Positions 8,687 through 16,679 of a stretch of DNA of 24,085 bases are shown here, piece after piece. Position 1 is the stretch's first letter, and each line of letters starts with the position of its first letter. Under the pieces are notes generated by a model that saw nothing but the letters and a program-made list of their open reading frames with translations, made no database searches and was not told where the DNA came from. Position numbers and translations under genes: made by a program. The stretch is from NCBI GenBank assembly GCA_937927975.1, contig CALEZT010000002.1, positions 1-24,085 of the forward strand, read 5' to 3'. This DNA comes from an uncultured Phycisphaerales bacterium. Its GTDB lineage: Bacteria > Planctomycetota > Phycisphaerae > Sedimentisphaerales > Anaerobacaceae.

Positions 8687-9718
8687 TCAAGTCCACTCCC
8701 CAGGGTTATGGGGGTATGGTGAGTGGAATGCAACGGAGTCCTGCTCGCGTTTGAAGATCGATCCTGTGCCCTGTGCCATCTCTTCGAGCTTCCGTGCGTC
8801 GGCCTCCGTGGCAGGACGATAGGAAAGCCCGGCTTCGATCGCTTTGTCCTGCAAATCGAGGAACGACGGCGGAAAACCGGCCACCATCCCGGGCAATGAA
8901 AGCGTCCAGCGAAAGGCCAGGTCGATTTCCTCCTGCTCCTCCAGGGAACGATACCACCACTTTCTTGTGCGTTCTGCCCCTTCGGGCCAGGCCCCGGAAT
9001 GCATGGTCTTGATCGAAAGGACCGCCGTGCCCTTTTCCTTCGCCAGCGCCAGAACCTCTTTGCCGAAGCCGGTCGTGTAATACTCCGCGAAGCTGATGGG
9101 GAACATCACCGTGTCGAAGTCGAAACCGCGCAACGCCTGGAGCGCCGCCTTGGTCGTGTGGGCGGAAAAGCCGATGCCGCGGATCTTCCCTTCCTCCTTG
9201 GCCTTGAGGATGGTCTCCATCGCGCCGCCGGGACCCAGGGCACGAGTCACCTCTTCGGGTCTGACGAGGTGATGTAACTGGTACAGGTCGAAGTAGTCTG
9301 TCTTGAGCCGCGTGAGCGACCGCTCCAGTTCCTGCCGGCAACCGTCCTTATCGCGCGCCTTGGTCTTGCAGGTGAGCACGTAGTCGCTGCGTTTGAGGCC
9401 TTGCAGCGCGACGCCCAGCCGGATTTCGCAACTGCCGTCTCTGCCATAGGCGGGCGCCACGTCGTAGTAATTCACTCCTCGGTCGAAGGCCCTGTGGACG
9501 CCGGCGGTGCATTCCTCCTGTTCGTAATGCGTCAACGCCAGGCCGGCAAAGGCCACCACGGACACCTCCGGACCGCTTCGGCCCAACCTGCGTTTGGGCA
9601 TCACGCCGCGGGCCGCACCGGCGGCCGCTTCCGCTTCACTGACCAGCAGGGGGGCGACGCCCATCGCCACGCTCCCTGTCACTCCGCCAACGGCTTTTAG
9701 AAACGATCTGCGTTTCAT
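8687..9718 (-). CDS. Tat-exported aldo/keto reductase
   Basis: The ATG at 9718 gives 343 residues starting with a twin-arginine signal (MKRRSFLKAVGG). An in-frame GTG at 9739 would add seven residues; neither start has a textbook ribosome site, though a GGGGG run precedes 9718. The mature part has the AKR catalytic tetrad: D86 and Y91 in NYYDVAPAYG, K118 in LTCKTK, and H149 in DLYQLHHL. Further family segments are GKIRGIGFSAH and LSIKTMHSG. AKRs reduce carbonyls with NADPH; the electron donor for an exported form is unclear, and such proteins may keep bound cofactor. No cysteine-rich ferredoxin-like tail is present. It converges with the DUF1080 gene and diverges from the sigma factor. A role in the neighbouring keto-sugar chemistry is inferred from context. 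Confidence 0.88.
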   Translation of the reverse strand: MKRRSFLKAVGGVTGSVAMGVAPLLVSEAEAAAGAARGVMPKRRLGRSGPEVSVVAFAGLALTHYEQEECTAGVHRAFDRGVNYYDVAPAYGRDGSCEIRLGVALQGLKRSDYVLTCKTKARDKDGCRQELERSLTRLKTDYFDLYQLHHLVRPEEVTRALGPGGAMETILKAKEEGKIRGIGFSAHTTKAALQALRGFDFDTVMFPISFAEYYTTGFGKEVLALAKEKGTAVLSIKTMHSGAWPEGAERTRKWWYRSLEEQEEIDLAFRWTLSLPGMVAGFPPSFLDLQDKAIEAGLSYRPATEADARKLEEMAQGTGSIFKREQDSVAFHSPYPHNPGEWT

Positions 9719-10001
9719 GTCCTTACCCCCGATTCCCACTTCAATCGTGTGGCCCGTGTCTTCCTACGGCACAGGTCTATGATACCTGGATCCTGCCTCC
9801 GATTTCAATAGCCCTTGCACTCGCCTGCTCGCGTTCTCAAGGGGAATGGGTCGTTCTCCTGGCGAACCGGGTGTACATCTGGTTCTTCTGCCAATTGAAC
9901 CCCCTAGCTGCGGCCGGGGATTCCGGGTCAAAAGGCTTGTATTTCCCCCGCTCCGCGCTCAAAATATGGGTGTCTGGGATCTGACACGGTGGGGAGTCGG
10001 C

Positions 10002-10556
10002 ATGAGTGATGTGACACGCATCTTGAATGCCATCGAACGGGGGGACGCGAAGGCTACGGACGAACTGCTCCCTTTGGTCTACGAAGAACTACGTATCCTG
10101 GCGGCGCAGAAGCTCTCACACGAATCCCCCGGCCAGACACTCCAGGCGACTGCCTTGGTACACGAGGCCTACCTGCGGCTGGTTGGAAGCGAACCGCAGA
10201 CCTGGGAGAACCATGGGCATTTCTTCGCGGCCGCCGCGGAGGCCATGCGGCGGATTCTTGTGGAAAACGCCCGGCGAAAGGGGCGCCAAAAACGTGGAGG
10301 CGAACACAAGCGAATCGAGCTTCACGAGGTCTGCCTGGCTTCGGACGCATCTCCTGACGGCCTGATCGCATTGGATGAAGCCTTGTCAAGGCTTGCCGCA
10401 AAAGACCCCGAAGGGGCCCGGTTGATTGAGCTGATGTCTTTTGGCGGACTGACCCTTGAGCAGTCGGCCGAAGTTCTCGGAGTGTCGTCTCGTATGGCCT
10501 ACCGGCACTGGGCGTTCGCTCGAGCGTGGCTGTATGCCACACTGGCGGAAGGATAG
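10002..10556 (+). CDS. ECF-like RNA polymerase sigma factor (planctomycete type)
   Basis: The ATG at 10002 is preceded by GGAG at short spacing and gives 184 residues, the normal size for this family; the longer frame from 9846 adds sequence with no domain. The protein has the sigma-70 ECF-like (PF07638-type) features: VTRILNAIERGDAKATDELL at the N-terminus, LVYEELRILAAQKL, QATALVHEAYLRLVG as region 2, FFAAAAEAMRRILVENARRK, and the region 4 helix-turn-helix LTLEQSAEVLGVSSRMAYRHW. It directs RNA polymerase to a small regulon. In planctomycetes such sigma factors often sit next to Ser/Thr kinase genes, as here, where the kinase starts 140 bp downstream. No anti-sigma gene is visible; the kinase may control it. 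Upstream, TTGTAT (9937) and an AT-rich AAATAT (9962) might be a promoter, but this is weak. Confidence 0.9.
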   Translation: MSDVTRILNAIERGDAKATDELLPLVYEELRILAAQKLSHESPGQTLQATALVHEAYLRLVGSEPQTWENHGHFFAAAAEAMRRILVENARRKGRQKRGGEHKRIELHEVCLASDASPDGLIALDEALSRLAAKDPEGARLIELMSFGGLTLEQSAEVLGVSSRMAYRHWAFARAWLYATLAEG

Positions 10557-10696
10557 GGCGAGCATCCTCGCTGGCCGGGGATTGTCGTGCGGACGCACAC
10601 GACCTGCACGGGCAATTTCTTTCGGAAGAATCTCATTTCCCATGTCAATTTCTTGCCCGGATGTCGCATGAGATGGGTGAAGAAGGAGTGGTCCCG

Positions 10697-13600
10697 ATGG
10701 AGTCACCATCCGACAGTAGGACGGCCGAGCTGAAATCCGTTTTCCTCGGTGCCCTGGAGATCGGCGACGCCGAGCAACGGATAGCCTACCTGGGCGAAGC
10801 ATGCGGCGACAACGTGGATCTGCGCAACCAAGTCGAGTTGCTGCTCAAGGCCCATGAACGCGCAGGCGGGTTCCTCAAACCGGTCGCTTTCGATCCAGAG
10901 GCCGGATTGGACCAGTCCCCGTTGACCGAAGCTCCCGGCTCCATGATCGGTCGCTATAAGCTCCTGGAGAAGATCGGGGAGGGGGGGATGGCCGTGGTCT
11001 ATATGGCCGAACAGGAGCATCCGATCCGGCGGAAAGTGGCTCTCAAGATCATCAAGCTGGGGATGGATACCCGGCAGGTGATTGCTCGTTTTGAGGCTGA
11101 GAGGCAGGCTTTGGCAATGATGGACCATCCCAGTATTGCCAAGGTCCTGGACGCCGGGGCGACGGAAACTGGAAGACCCTACTTTGTCATGGAGCTGGTC
11201 CAGGGCGTCTCAATTACCGAGTACTGCGATGGGAATAGTCTGAGCACGAAGGACCGATTGGCTTTGTTTGTTCAGGTATGCAACGCGGTCCAGCATGCCC
11301 ACCAGAAGGGGATTATCCACCGCGATATCAAGCCCTCCAATGTCATGGTCACGCACCATGACGGCAAACCCGCGCCCAAAGTGATCGATTTCGGCATTGC
11401 CAAGGCGACCAACCAGCGTTTGACCGAGAAGACGCTCTTCACCCGCTATGCCCACCTCATCGGCACCCCCGCCTATATGAGTCCGGAGCAGGCGGAATTG
11501 AGCGATCTGGACATCGATACCCGAACCGACATCTACTCGCTGGGGGTCCTGCTCTATGAACTGCTCACCGGCACCACGCCCTTCAGTGAGGAGGAACTCC
11601 GCAAAGCCGGCTACGTCGAGATGCAGCGGGTCATCCGGGAGCAGGAGCCGGTCAAACCCTCGACACGTATCCGGACCGCTCACGTAGCCCAGCCGCCCTC
11701 GGCTGGAGGAACTGGGGTCACCCCCGAGGGCGGGGGTGCCACAGGTGTGCCCCACACACCCTATCAGCAAGTCCGAGGCGATCTGGACTGGATCGTGATG
11801 AAGACCCTCGAAAAGGACCGTTCCCGGCGGTACGACACCGCCGGCGGCCTGGCCGAGGACATCCGCCGGCATCTGGAGCATGAGCCGGTCCTGGCGCGAG
11901 GTCCCGGCGTGGCGTATCGCGTGGAAAGATTTCTCCGCAGACATCGCTCCCAGGTCTTTGCTTCTGTCGCGCTGGTGGCTATCACCGTCGGGGCGGTCGT
12001 GATCCTGTCCATGTGGAATCGCGACCGGGCGCACCTGGCGGAGGCAGAAGGCTTCAAGCACCGGAATATCCTGTCCCAAGCCCGTGAGCAGTACGCCAAG
12101 GCAGAGCGAGAAGCGGCCCTGGCGACGATCAATCCGATCCGCGACAGCAAACACGTCGGCCCGGAGGCTCGGCTTCTTCAAGCGACCATCCTCGTGGACA
12201 ATCGCCAACCGAAAGAGGCGATGGCTGTCCTGGGCAATCTGCTCGATGAGAAGCCTGAGGTTGCCGGCGCCGCCCATTCGCTCCTGGTACGAATCCTCTG
12301 GGAGAGTGGCTCGCCGGACGCGCAGAAGCTCGAAGAGATCGAAGAGCACCGCAAGAAGGCCGTGGCGATGCTGCCGGAGACCGCGGAAGCCTACTTCCTG
12401 CGGGCCATGACGGTGCTGACCGTCAAAGAGCAACTGGCTTCCCTCGACAAGGCCTTGGAGCTTGATTCGGGCCACTACGAATCTCGACGCCTCCGCGCCT
12501 ATACATATTACGCCTCCCGCAAGTATGATCGCCTGCGGGATGATGCTTTGGCTATGACCATATTGCGGCCACGTGATCCGCTGGGGTACTCCTTGCGTGC
12601 GAAGGCGTGGCGGGAACTGGGGCGCTATCCCGAAGCGATTGCGGACTTTTCCCTGGCGATTGCCCTGACGGTCGGCGACGAGGCACAACGGGTAGATCTG
12701 CGAATTCATCAGTCCGAGACCCTGCTGCGGATGGGCGAGTATGAACGCGTGATTGCAGAGGCCCAGACGGGTTTGAAAGATGCGTCGCCCCTGCAATACC
12801 ACAATTTCGCGGCCCTGACCGCTCTGGGCGAATACGACGCGGCCACTGCCCTATTCCGTGAGATCATCGCCCCCGGCCACGAGGCCCGTCAGAAACACCG
12901 TGACTGGTGTGCGAAGTACGTCTTTGATACGTTGGAATCTGGACGGTCGTGGCATCCGCCGGAGCAAGAGCCTTTTGGTGCTGCTTTCCTACCCATGGTG
13001 GAAGCGGAGGAAACGTATCGCAGCCTCGTAGCCAAGGGCGCCCATCGCCTGACGACAGACGGGTTCAGCGCCCGCTGGTCGCCGGACGGGAAGAAGCTCG
13101 CCTTCAGTCTGGGGGTGCAGGGTTACAGCGGTGTGGCGATCTTGGACCCGACGACAAAGGAGACGGACCTGCTGATCGTGCCTGGCAAGGACCCTCGCTG
13201 GTCACCGGACGGCAAGTACATCGCCTTCATTCGAGACCGCCAGAACCTCCGGCTGGAGGACTTGCTGACTCCGGAGCCGGGCAGCCAGCGGCTGCCGGAG
13301 ACAGATGAAGAACTCTGGATCATGAACGCCGATGGCACAGCACCCCGGCGATTGGGTCAAGGCAGTTGGCCCTCTTGGGCCAGCGACTCTGCAAGCCTTT
13401 ACTACCTGTCGCGCAAAGACGGCACGCTTTCGCAGATCTCCCTTGCGGATCAGGCAAACGAGCCGAAATCGATCATGAAGTGGTCGTATGTCCTGCCTTC
13501 GGTCTCGCCGGACAATCGGTACGTGGCACACTTTGAAAACGGATCGCTGAAGATCACAGAGTTGACTTCCCAACAGGTCGTCGCCGAGTGCAAGGGGCCT

Positions 13601-16084
13601 GCCATGAGGTGGGGCGTGACCGGCTGGTCGCCCACAGGCAACGAGGTGTGCTTGGGCGGGGGCAACCCGGAGAGAGACAGTACTGGTCTGTGGCTGTACG
13701 ATCTCCAGAGGAAAGAGTTCCGGAGAGTCCTTGATGGCCAGATCACAGGGACCTGCTGGTCTCCTGAAGCAACGGAGCTAACCTTCTGCCTGGGCACGCC
13801 ATATCTTGAGGTCTGGGGCCTTCCCCTCGATCCGACTGTCCCGACTGCCGAAATACTGGGCCCCGGTCAGACTCTCGATGAACACGTCCGCGAGATGCTG
13901 GCCTTCTACACACGCCGGATCGAGGCCGATCCAAACGATGCCTATGCCTACTCCGGCCGGGCGCAATACTACGATTGTATTGGCGACAAGAAGAGTGCGC
14001 GTGCCGACATGAGGCAGTGGTCCGCCATCCTCTGTGGGGGTTCGCCTCAGGACGTTTTGTCCAAGATGCGAGGTAAGTTCCCCCGTGTCATCAATCTGCC
14101 ATTCGATTGCGAAATCGTCTTTTCTGCAGAAAGACCTGTGAATTCGATTCCAATGATGTCTGTTGCCTTCGGGCAGAAGGGAAGGTACGAAATGAAACTG
14201 TTCGAGATTCCGATGTTCATAGTATTGTTGCTTGGGTTTGGTGTGTTGACAGATCTTGATACGTCAGTTGTCCATGCAGATTTTACGTTCGGTGAGCCAG
14301 TGAGGATCGAGTCGGGTATCCCTGTCCTCGGCGGTGCGTTCTGTCAAGTCCAATGTCTTTCCTACGATGGACTGGAGATGTACCTTATGTCGGATCAAAC
14401 AGTTGGGGCCTATGGGGATCTAGATCTCTGGATGTGCAAGCGCGAATCCAAAGACGAGGACTGGACTCCGCCAGTGAATCTCGGAGCGACCGTCAACAGC
14501 GCGTCAGAAGACTCCTGGCCGTCCATCTCTGCGGATGGACTTACCCTCTATTTTAACTCAAACCGCCCCGGAGGAGTCGGCGGTTATGACATATACGTGG
14601 CGAAACGCGCCAGCACTGATGATTCCTGGGGCCAGGCCGTGAATCTTGGCCCATGGATAAACAGCGTACGCACTGATGGCGTACCCTGGATATCAGCAAA
14701 TGGCCAGGAGCTCTACTTTGCATCGGTTCGATCCGGAGGATATGGTCGCACTGACGTCTATGTGGCAAGACGGGCTACAGCGAGCGATCCGTGGGGTGAG
14801 CCGGTGAATCTCGGTCCTGTGGTGAACAGTCCGTATGACGAGACCTACATCAGTCTCTCACCGGATGGACTGCTGCTTCTTTTCTCGGACGATCCCCAGG
14901 AGACCGTCCATCGTCCAGGTGGATATGGCGGCGGTGACATGTGGATGACAAGGCGGGAGAGTCTTTCCAAACCGTGGCAGACACCGGTCAATCTTGGGGC
15001 CCATGTCAACGGGCTGTCATGGGATTGGCAGCCACGTATTTCGCCCGAGGGCGATACCCTTTACTTTGCTGCAGACCGCGCCGGCGTGTGGGATTGCTGG
15101 CTGGCGTCGATTGTCCCCGTTGTGGATTTCAACGCAGACAACAAAGTCGATGCCGCGGATATGGCTGTCCTAAACGACAACTGGGGGCAGAGCGAGCCTT
15201 TGTGTGATATCGCACCGTTCGCCTGGGGAGACGGCATCGTGGATGAGAAAGACCTGATGGTCCTGATGGAACGGCTGGTGACTCCTGCTCCGAACACCAC
15301 GGAGGTCCCGTGCGACGTGGTCCTGAGTTGGGTATCGCCAGAGTTCGTCGATAGCCACGATGTGTACTTTGGGACTTCATTTGAAGACGTCAACAACGCC
15401 ACACGAGACGATCCCTGCGGCGTGCTGGTCAGCGAAGGGCAGATGGAGACCACCTACGATCCCGAAGGGCTTCTGGAATTCGGTCAGACCTATTACTGGC
15501 GTGTTGATTCGATTGACGTTGTGATCGGGTCTCTGGTGCCCGTGATCTACCGCGGACCGGTCCTGAAGTTCACAGCCGAAGCCTTTGTGTATCCGATCAC
15601 AACGAACATCATCACCACGGCATCCAGCTCGCAGCCCGGCATGGGACCGGGGAACACCGTGAACGGCTCGGGATTGGACAAGAACGATGGGCATTCGACG
15701 GATGGAAACGCCATGTGGCTCAGCACGAACGCCAAGCCGCACTGGATTCAGTTTGAGTTCGACAAGGTCTACGCGCTGCATGAGCTGTGGGTCTGGAACT
15801 CCAACCAGTTGGTCGAGCCGATCCTGGGTTTCGGCGCCAAGACCGTCAAAATCGAGTACTCCGTCGACGGCGCGACCTGGACGATGCTGGAAGAAGTCCC
15901 GGAATTCGCCAGGGCGCCGGGTGAACCCACCTACAAGCCAAACACGACGATCAGCCTCGGCGGGGTCTCGGCCAAGTACGTTAAGCTGAGCATCGAGGCC
16001 AACTGGGGCCCCGTAGCACAGACCGGCCTGGCGGAGGTGCGGTTCTTCTACATCCCCGACCGACCCTGGGCAACGACGCCATGA
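10697..16084 (+). CDS. Ser/Thr kinase-TPR-propeller fused in frame to secreted propeller-dockerin-discoidin protein
   Basis: The start at 10697 has AAGGAG eight bases upstream; the frame is open from 10526, but that would overlap the sigma gene. The 1795-residue product has a Hanks-type kinase (~85-400) with GEGGMAVVY, K117, HRDIKPSN (D210), DFG (D231) and SPEQ, so it should be active. A membrane helix follows at ~420-438, then TPR-like helices (~450-740), a PD40/TolB-type propeller with WSPDG repeats (~785-1040) and a last TPR (~1065-1110). At residue 1166 an internal Met with its own ribosome-site-like sequence opens a signal peptide. After it come a second propeller (VNLG and SADGLTLYF units, ~1195-1470), a dockerin-like EF-hand pair (~1477-1528), a DVYFGT module (~1535-1625) and an F5/8-type-C domain (~1633-1786). 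It may be translated whole, as two products, or result from stop loss. It pairs with the ECF sigma gene. Confidence 0.8.
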   Translation: MESPSDSRTAELKSVFLGALEIGDAEQRIAYLGEACGDNVDLRNQVELLLKAHERAGGFLKPVAFDPEAGLDQSPLTEAPGSMIGRYKLLEKIGEGGMAVVYMAEQEHPIRRKVALKIIKLGMDTRQVIARFEAERQALAMMDHPSIAKVLDAGATETGRPYFVMELVQGVSITEYCDGNSLSTKDRLALFVQVCNAVQHAHQKGIIHRDIKPSNVMVTHHDGKPAPKVIDFGIAKATNQRLTEKTLFTRYAHLIGTPAYMSPEQAELSDLDIDTRTDIYSLGVLLYELLTGTTPFSEEELRKAGYVEMQRVIREQEPVKPSTRIRTAHVAQPPSAGGTGVTPEGGGATGVPHTPYQQVRGDLDWIVMKTLEKDRSRRYDTAGGLAEDIRRHLEHEPVLARGPGVAYRVERFLRRHRSQVFASVALVAITVGAVVILSMWNRDRAHLAEAEGFKHRNILSQAREQYAKAEREAALATINPIRDSKHVGPEARLLQATILVDNRQPKEAMAVLGNLLDEKPEVAGAAHSLLVRILWESGSPDAQKLEEIEEHRKKAVAMLPETAEAYFLRAMTVLTVKEQLASLDKALELDSGHYESRRLRAYTYYASRKYDRLRDDALAMTILRPRDPLGYSLRAKAWRELGRYPEAIADFSLAIALTVGDEAQRVDLRIHQSETLLRMGEYERVIAEAQTGLKDASPLQYHNFAALTALGEYDAATALFREIIAPGHEARQKHRDWCAKYVFDTLESGRSWHPPEQEPFGAAFLPMVEAEETYRSLVAKGAHRLTTDGFSARWSPDGKKLAFSLGVQGYSGVAILDPTTKETDLLIVPGKDPRWSPDGKYIAFIRDRQNLRLEDLLTPEPGSQRLPETDEELWIMNADGTAPRRLGQGSWPSWASDSASLYYLSRKDGTLSQISLADQANEPKSIMKWSYVLPSVSPDNRYVAHFENGSLKITELTSQQVVAECKGPAMRWGVTGWSPTGNEVCLGGGNPERDSTGLWLYDLQRKEFRRVLDGQITGTCWSPEATELTFCLGTPYLEVWGLPLDPTVPTAEILGPGQTLDEHVREMLAFYTRRIEADPNDAYAYSGRAQYYDCIGDKKSARADMRQWSAILCGGSPQDVLSKMRGKFPRVINLPFDCEIVFSAERPVNSIPMMSVAFGQKGRYEMKLFEIPMFIVLLLGFGVLTDLDTSVVHADFTFGEPVRIESGIPVLGGAFCQVQCLSYDGLEMYLMSDQTVGAYGDLDLWMCKRESKDEDWTPPVNLGATVNSASEDSWPSISADGLTLYFNSNRPGGVGGYDIYVAKRASTDDSWGQAVNLGPWINSVRTDGVPWISANGQELYFASVRSGGYGRTDVYVARRATASDPWGEPVNLGPVVNSPYDETYISLSPDGLLLLFSDDPQETVHRPGGYGGGDMWMTRRESLSKPWQTPVNLGAHVNGLSWDWQPRISPEGDTLYFAADRAGVWDCWLASIVPVVDFNADNKVDAADMAVLNDNWGQSEPLCDIAPFAWGDGIVDEKDLMVLMERLVTPAPNTTEVPCDVVLSWVSPEFVDSHDVYFGTSFEDVNNATRDDPCGVLVSEGQMETTYDPEGLLEFGQTYYWRVDSIDVVIGSLVPVIYRGPVLKFTAEAFVYPITTNIITTASSSQPGMGPGNTVNGSGLDKNDGHSTDGNAMWLSTNAKPHWIQFEFDKVYALHELWVWNSNQLVEPILGFGAKTVKIEYSVDGATWTMLEEVPEFARAPGEPTYKPNTTISLGGVSAKYVKLSIEANWGPVAQTGLAEVRFFYIPDRPWATTP
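11690..11737 (+). repeat. Double-hairpin palindromic element inside kinase gene
   Basis: Two perfect hairpins lie 14 bases apart: CAGCCG-CCCT-CGGCTG (11690-11705) and ACCCCCG-AGGG-CGGGGGT (11720-11737). Their loops CCCT and AGGG are complementary, and the whole can also fold as one stem (CCGCCCTCGG at 11693 with CCGAGGGCGG at 11724). It encodes a low-complexity Gly/Pro linker in the late kinase domain, just before GDLDWIVMKTLEKD. It looks like an inserted REP-like element that keeps the frame. I see no second copy in the window. Confidence 0.6.
14192..14275 (+). other. Internal start and signal peptide within the fused frame
   Basis: An ATG at 14192, in frame with the kinase, is preceded by GGGAAGG at six bases. 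It encodes MKLFEIPMFIVLLLGFGVL and then TDLDTSVVHA, an ordinary Sec signal peptide with a V-H-A cleavage site before DFTFGEPV. The DNA around it (about 14100-14290) is visibly richer in A and T than its flanks, as expected for an intergenic region. Translation from here would give a separate 630-residue secreted protein. Confidence 0.6.
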
Positions 16085-16089
16085 ACTGA

Positions 16090-16170
16090 GTGGAGGCAAA
16101 TGACGCCTTGTCATTGGCCTCCGGCCTGATCGACGACGTGCGGATCTACAGCCGGGTCGTGAGGCCGTAG
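16090..16170 (+). pseudogene. Remnant of a LamG domain C-terminus
   Basis: Six bases after the stop of the large fused gene, a different reading frame encodes ASGLIDDVRIYSRVVRP followed by a stop at 16168-16170. GLIDDVRIY-x-R is the standard closing strand of LamG/concanavalin-like domains in planctomycete secreted proteins. No start codon or ribosome site belongs to it, and nothing else of a LamG domain is present. The simplest reading is that the upstream gene once continued into a LamG domain and lost most of it by an internal deletion that also shifted the frame. Confidence 0.6.
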
Positions 16171-16197
16171 GGCGTTGGGAAGGAGAAGTTGGAAGTG

Positions 16198-16270
16198 TGA
16201 AGTGTCAAGTTTGAAGTTAGGAGGGTGAAGATGTGATGTGCGTCCTCTCTTGCTTGACACTTCAAACTTG
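16198..16270. repeat. Intergenic inverted repeat of GAAGTGTCAAG/AAGTTTGAAG units
   Basis: TGAAGTGTCAAG (16198-16209) pairs perfectly with CTTGACACTTCA (16253-16264). A shifted pairing is also perfect: TCAAGTTTGAAGT (16205-16217) with ACTTCAAACTTGA (16259-16271). The units are near-copies of one another in both orientations. This has the look of a dispersed intergenic repeat rather than a gene. Confidence 0.65.
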
Positions 16271-16325
16271 AAACTTGGATCTTCTTGATCCCCCGTACAA
16301 ACCGGCGACACACACACTTCGGAAC

Positions 16326-16353
16326 GGGCCGGCGGCAACGGAACCGCCGGCCC
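16326..16353 (+). terminator. Strong GC hairpin, possible terminator of the fused gene
   Basis: GGGCCGGCGG (16326-16335) and CCGCCGGCCC (16344-16353) form a perfect 10-bp stem with an eight-base loop, followed by GGCCTGTCTTT. It lies about 240 bases after the stop of the fused gene and ahead of the next one, which fits a terminator, though the T-run is short. Confidence 0.5.
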
Positions 16354-16679
16354 GGCCTGTCTTTGGGATGAGAGGGGCGCCTCCTGTGTGGGCGGTCTGA
16401 GACTTGAATTCCGATGTCGTTTCGGGCAGTATAGACTCATTAGAGGTCCGATACAGTGGGGATACTGCCATGGGTAAGGACGGCGCCGCCACATGCAAAG
16501 GGTCGGGTGAGCAGATTCGCAGGTGCGACAACGGCGGGAGACCGCCTATGACGAACCACAAATGCGACTTTACTTTGTTGCGATACGCGTCGCTGGATTC
16601 GCCCCTCTTGCTCCGTTATCGCAAGGGGTTACAGCGAGTCTTCGCTATTCTGTTTTCATGCTGATCGGGAGGATCTGAG

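Larger units (their letters stand above)
16171..16679. other. Intergenic region with repeat and hairpin
   Basis: After the LamG remnant this stretch holds an inverted GAAGTGTCAAG-type repeat (16198-16270) and a strong GC hairpin (16326-16353). From about 16360 to 16660 I see nothing I can support; short frames there lack ribosome sites and coding character. GGAGG seven bases before 16680 serves the next gene. Confidence 0.5.

Noticed and set aside
9937..9967. TTGTAT and AAATAT as a sigma-gene promoter
   Set aside because: Poor match to known boxes and 19-base spacing; too weak to list as a feature.
10526..10696. Longer N-terminus for the kinase gene
   Set aside because: It would overlap the sigma gene by 31 bases and lacks a ribosome site, while 10697 has AAGGAG at good spacing.
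11210..12802. 530-codon open frame on the minus strand
   Set aside because: It lies fully antisense to the kinase-TPR region, which has clear domain motifs; it has no recognisable domain and is a by-product of GC-rich codon use.
16404..16664. Possible 86-codon small gene
   Set aside because: No ribosome binding site, no domain and no coding-like composition; treated as intergenic.
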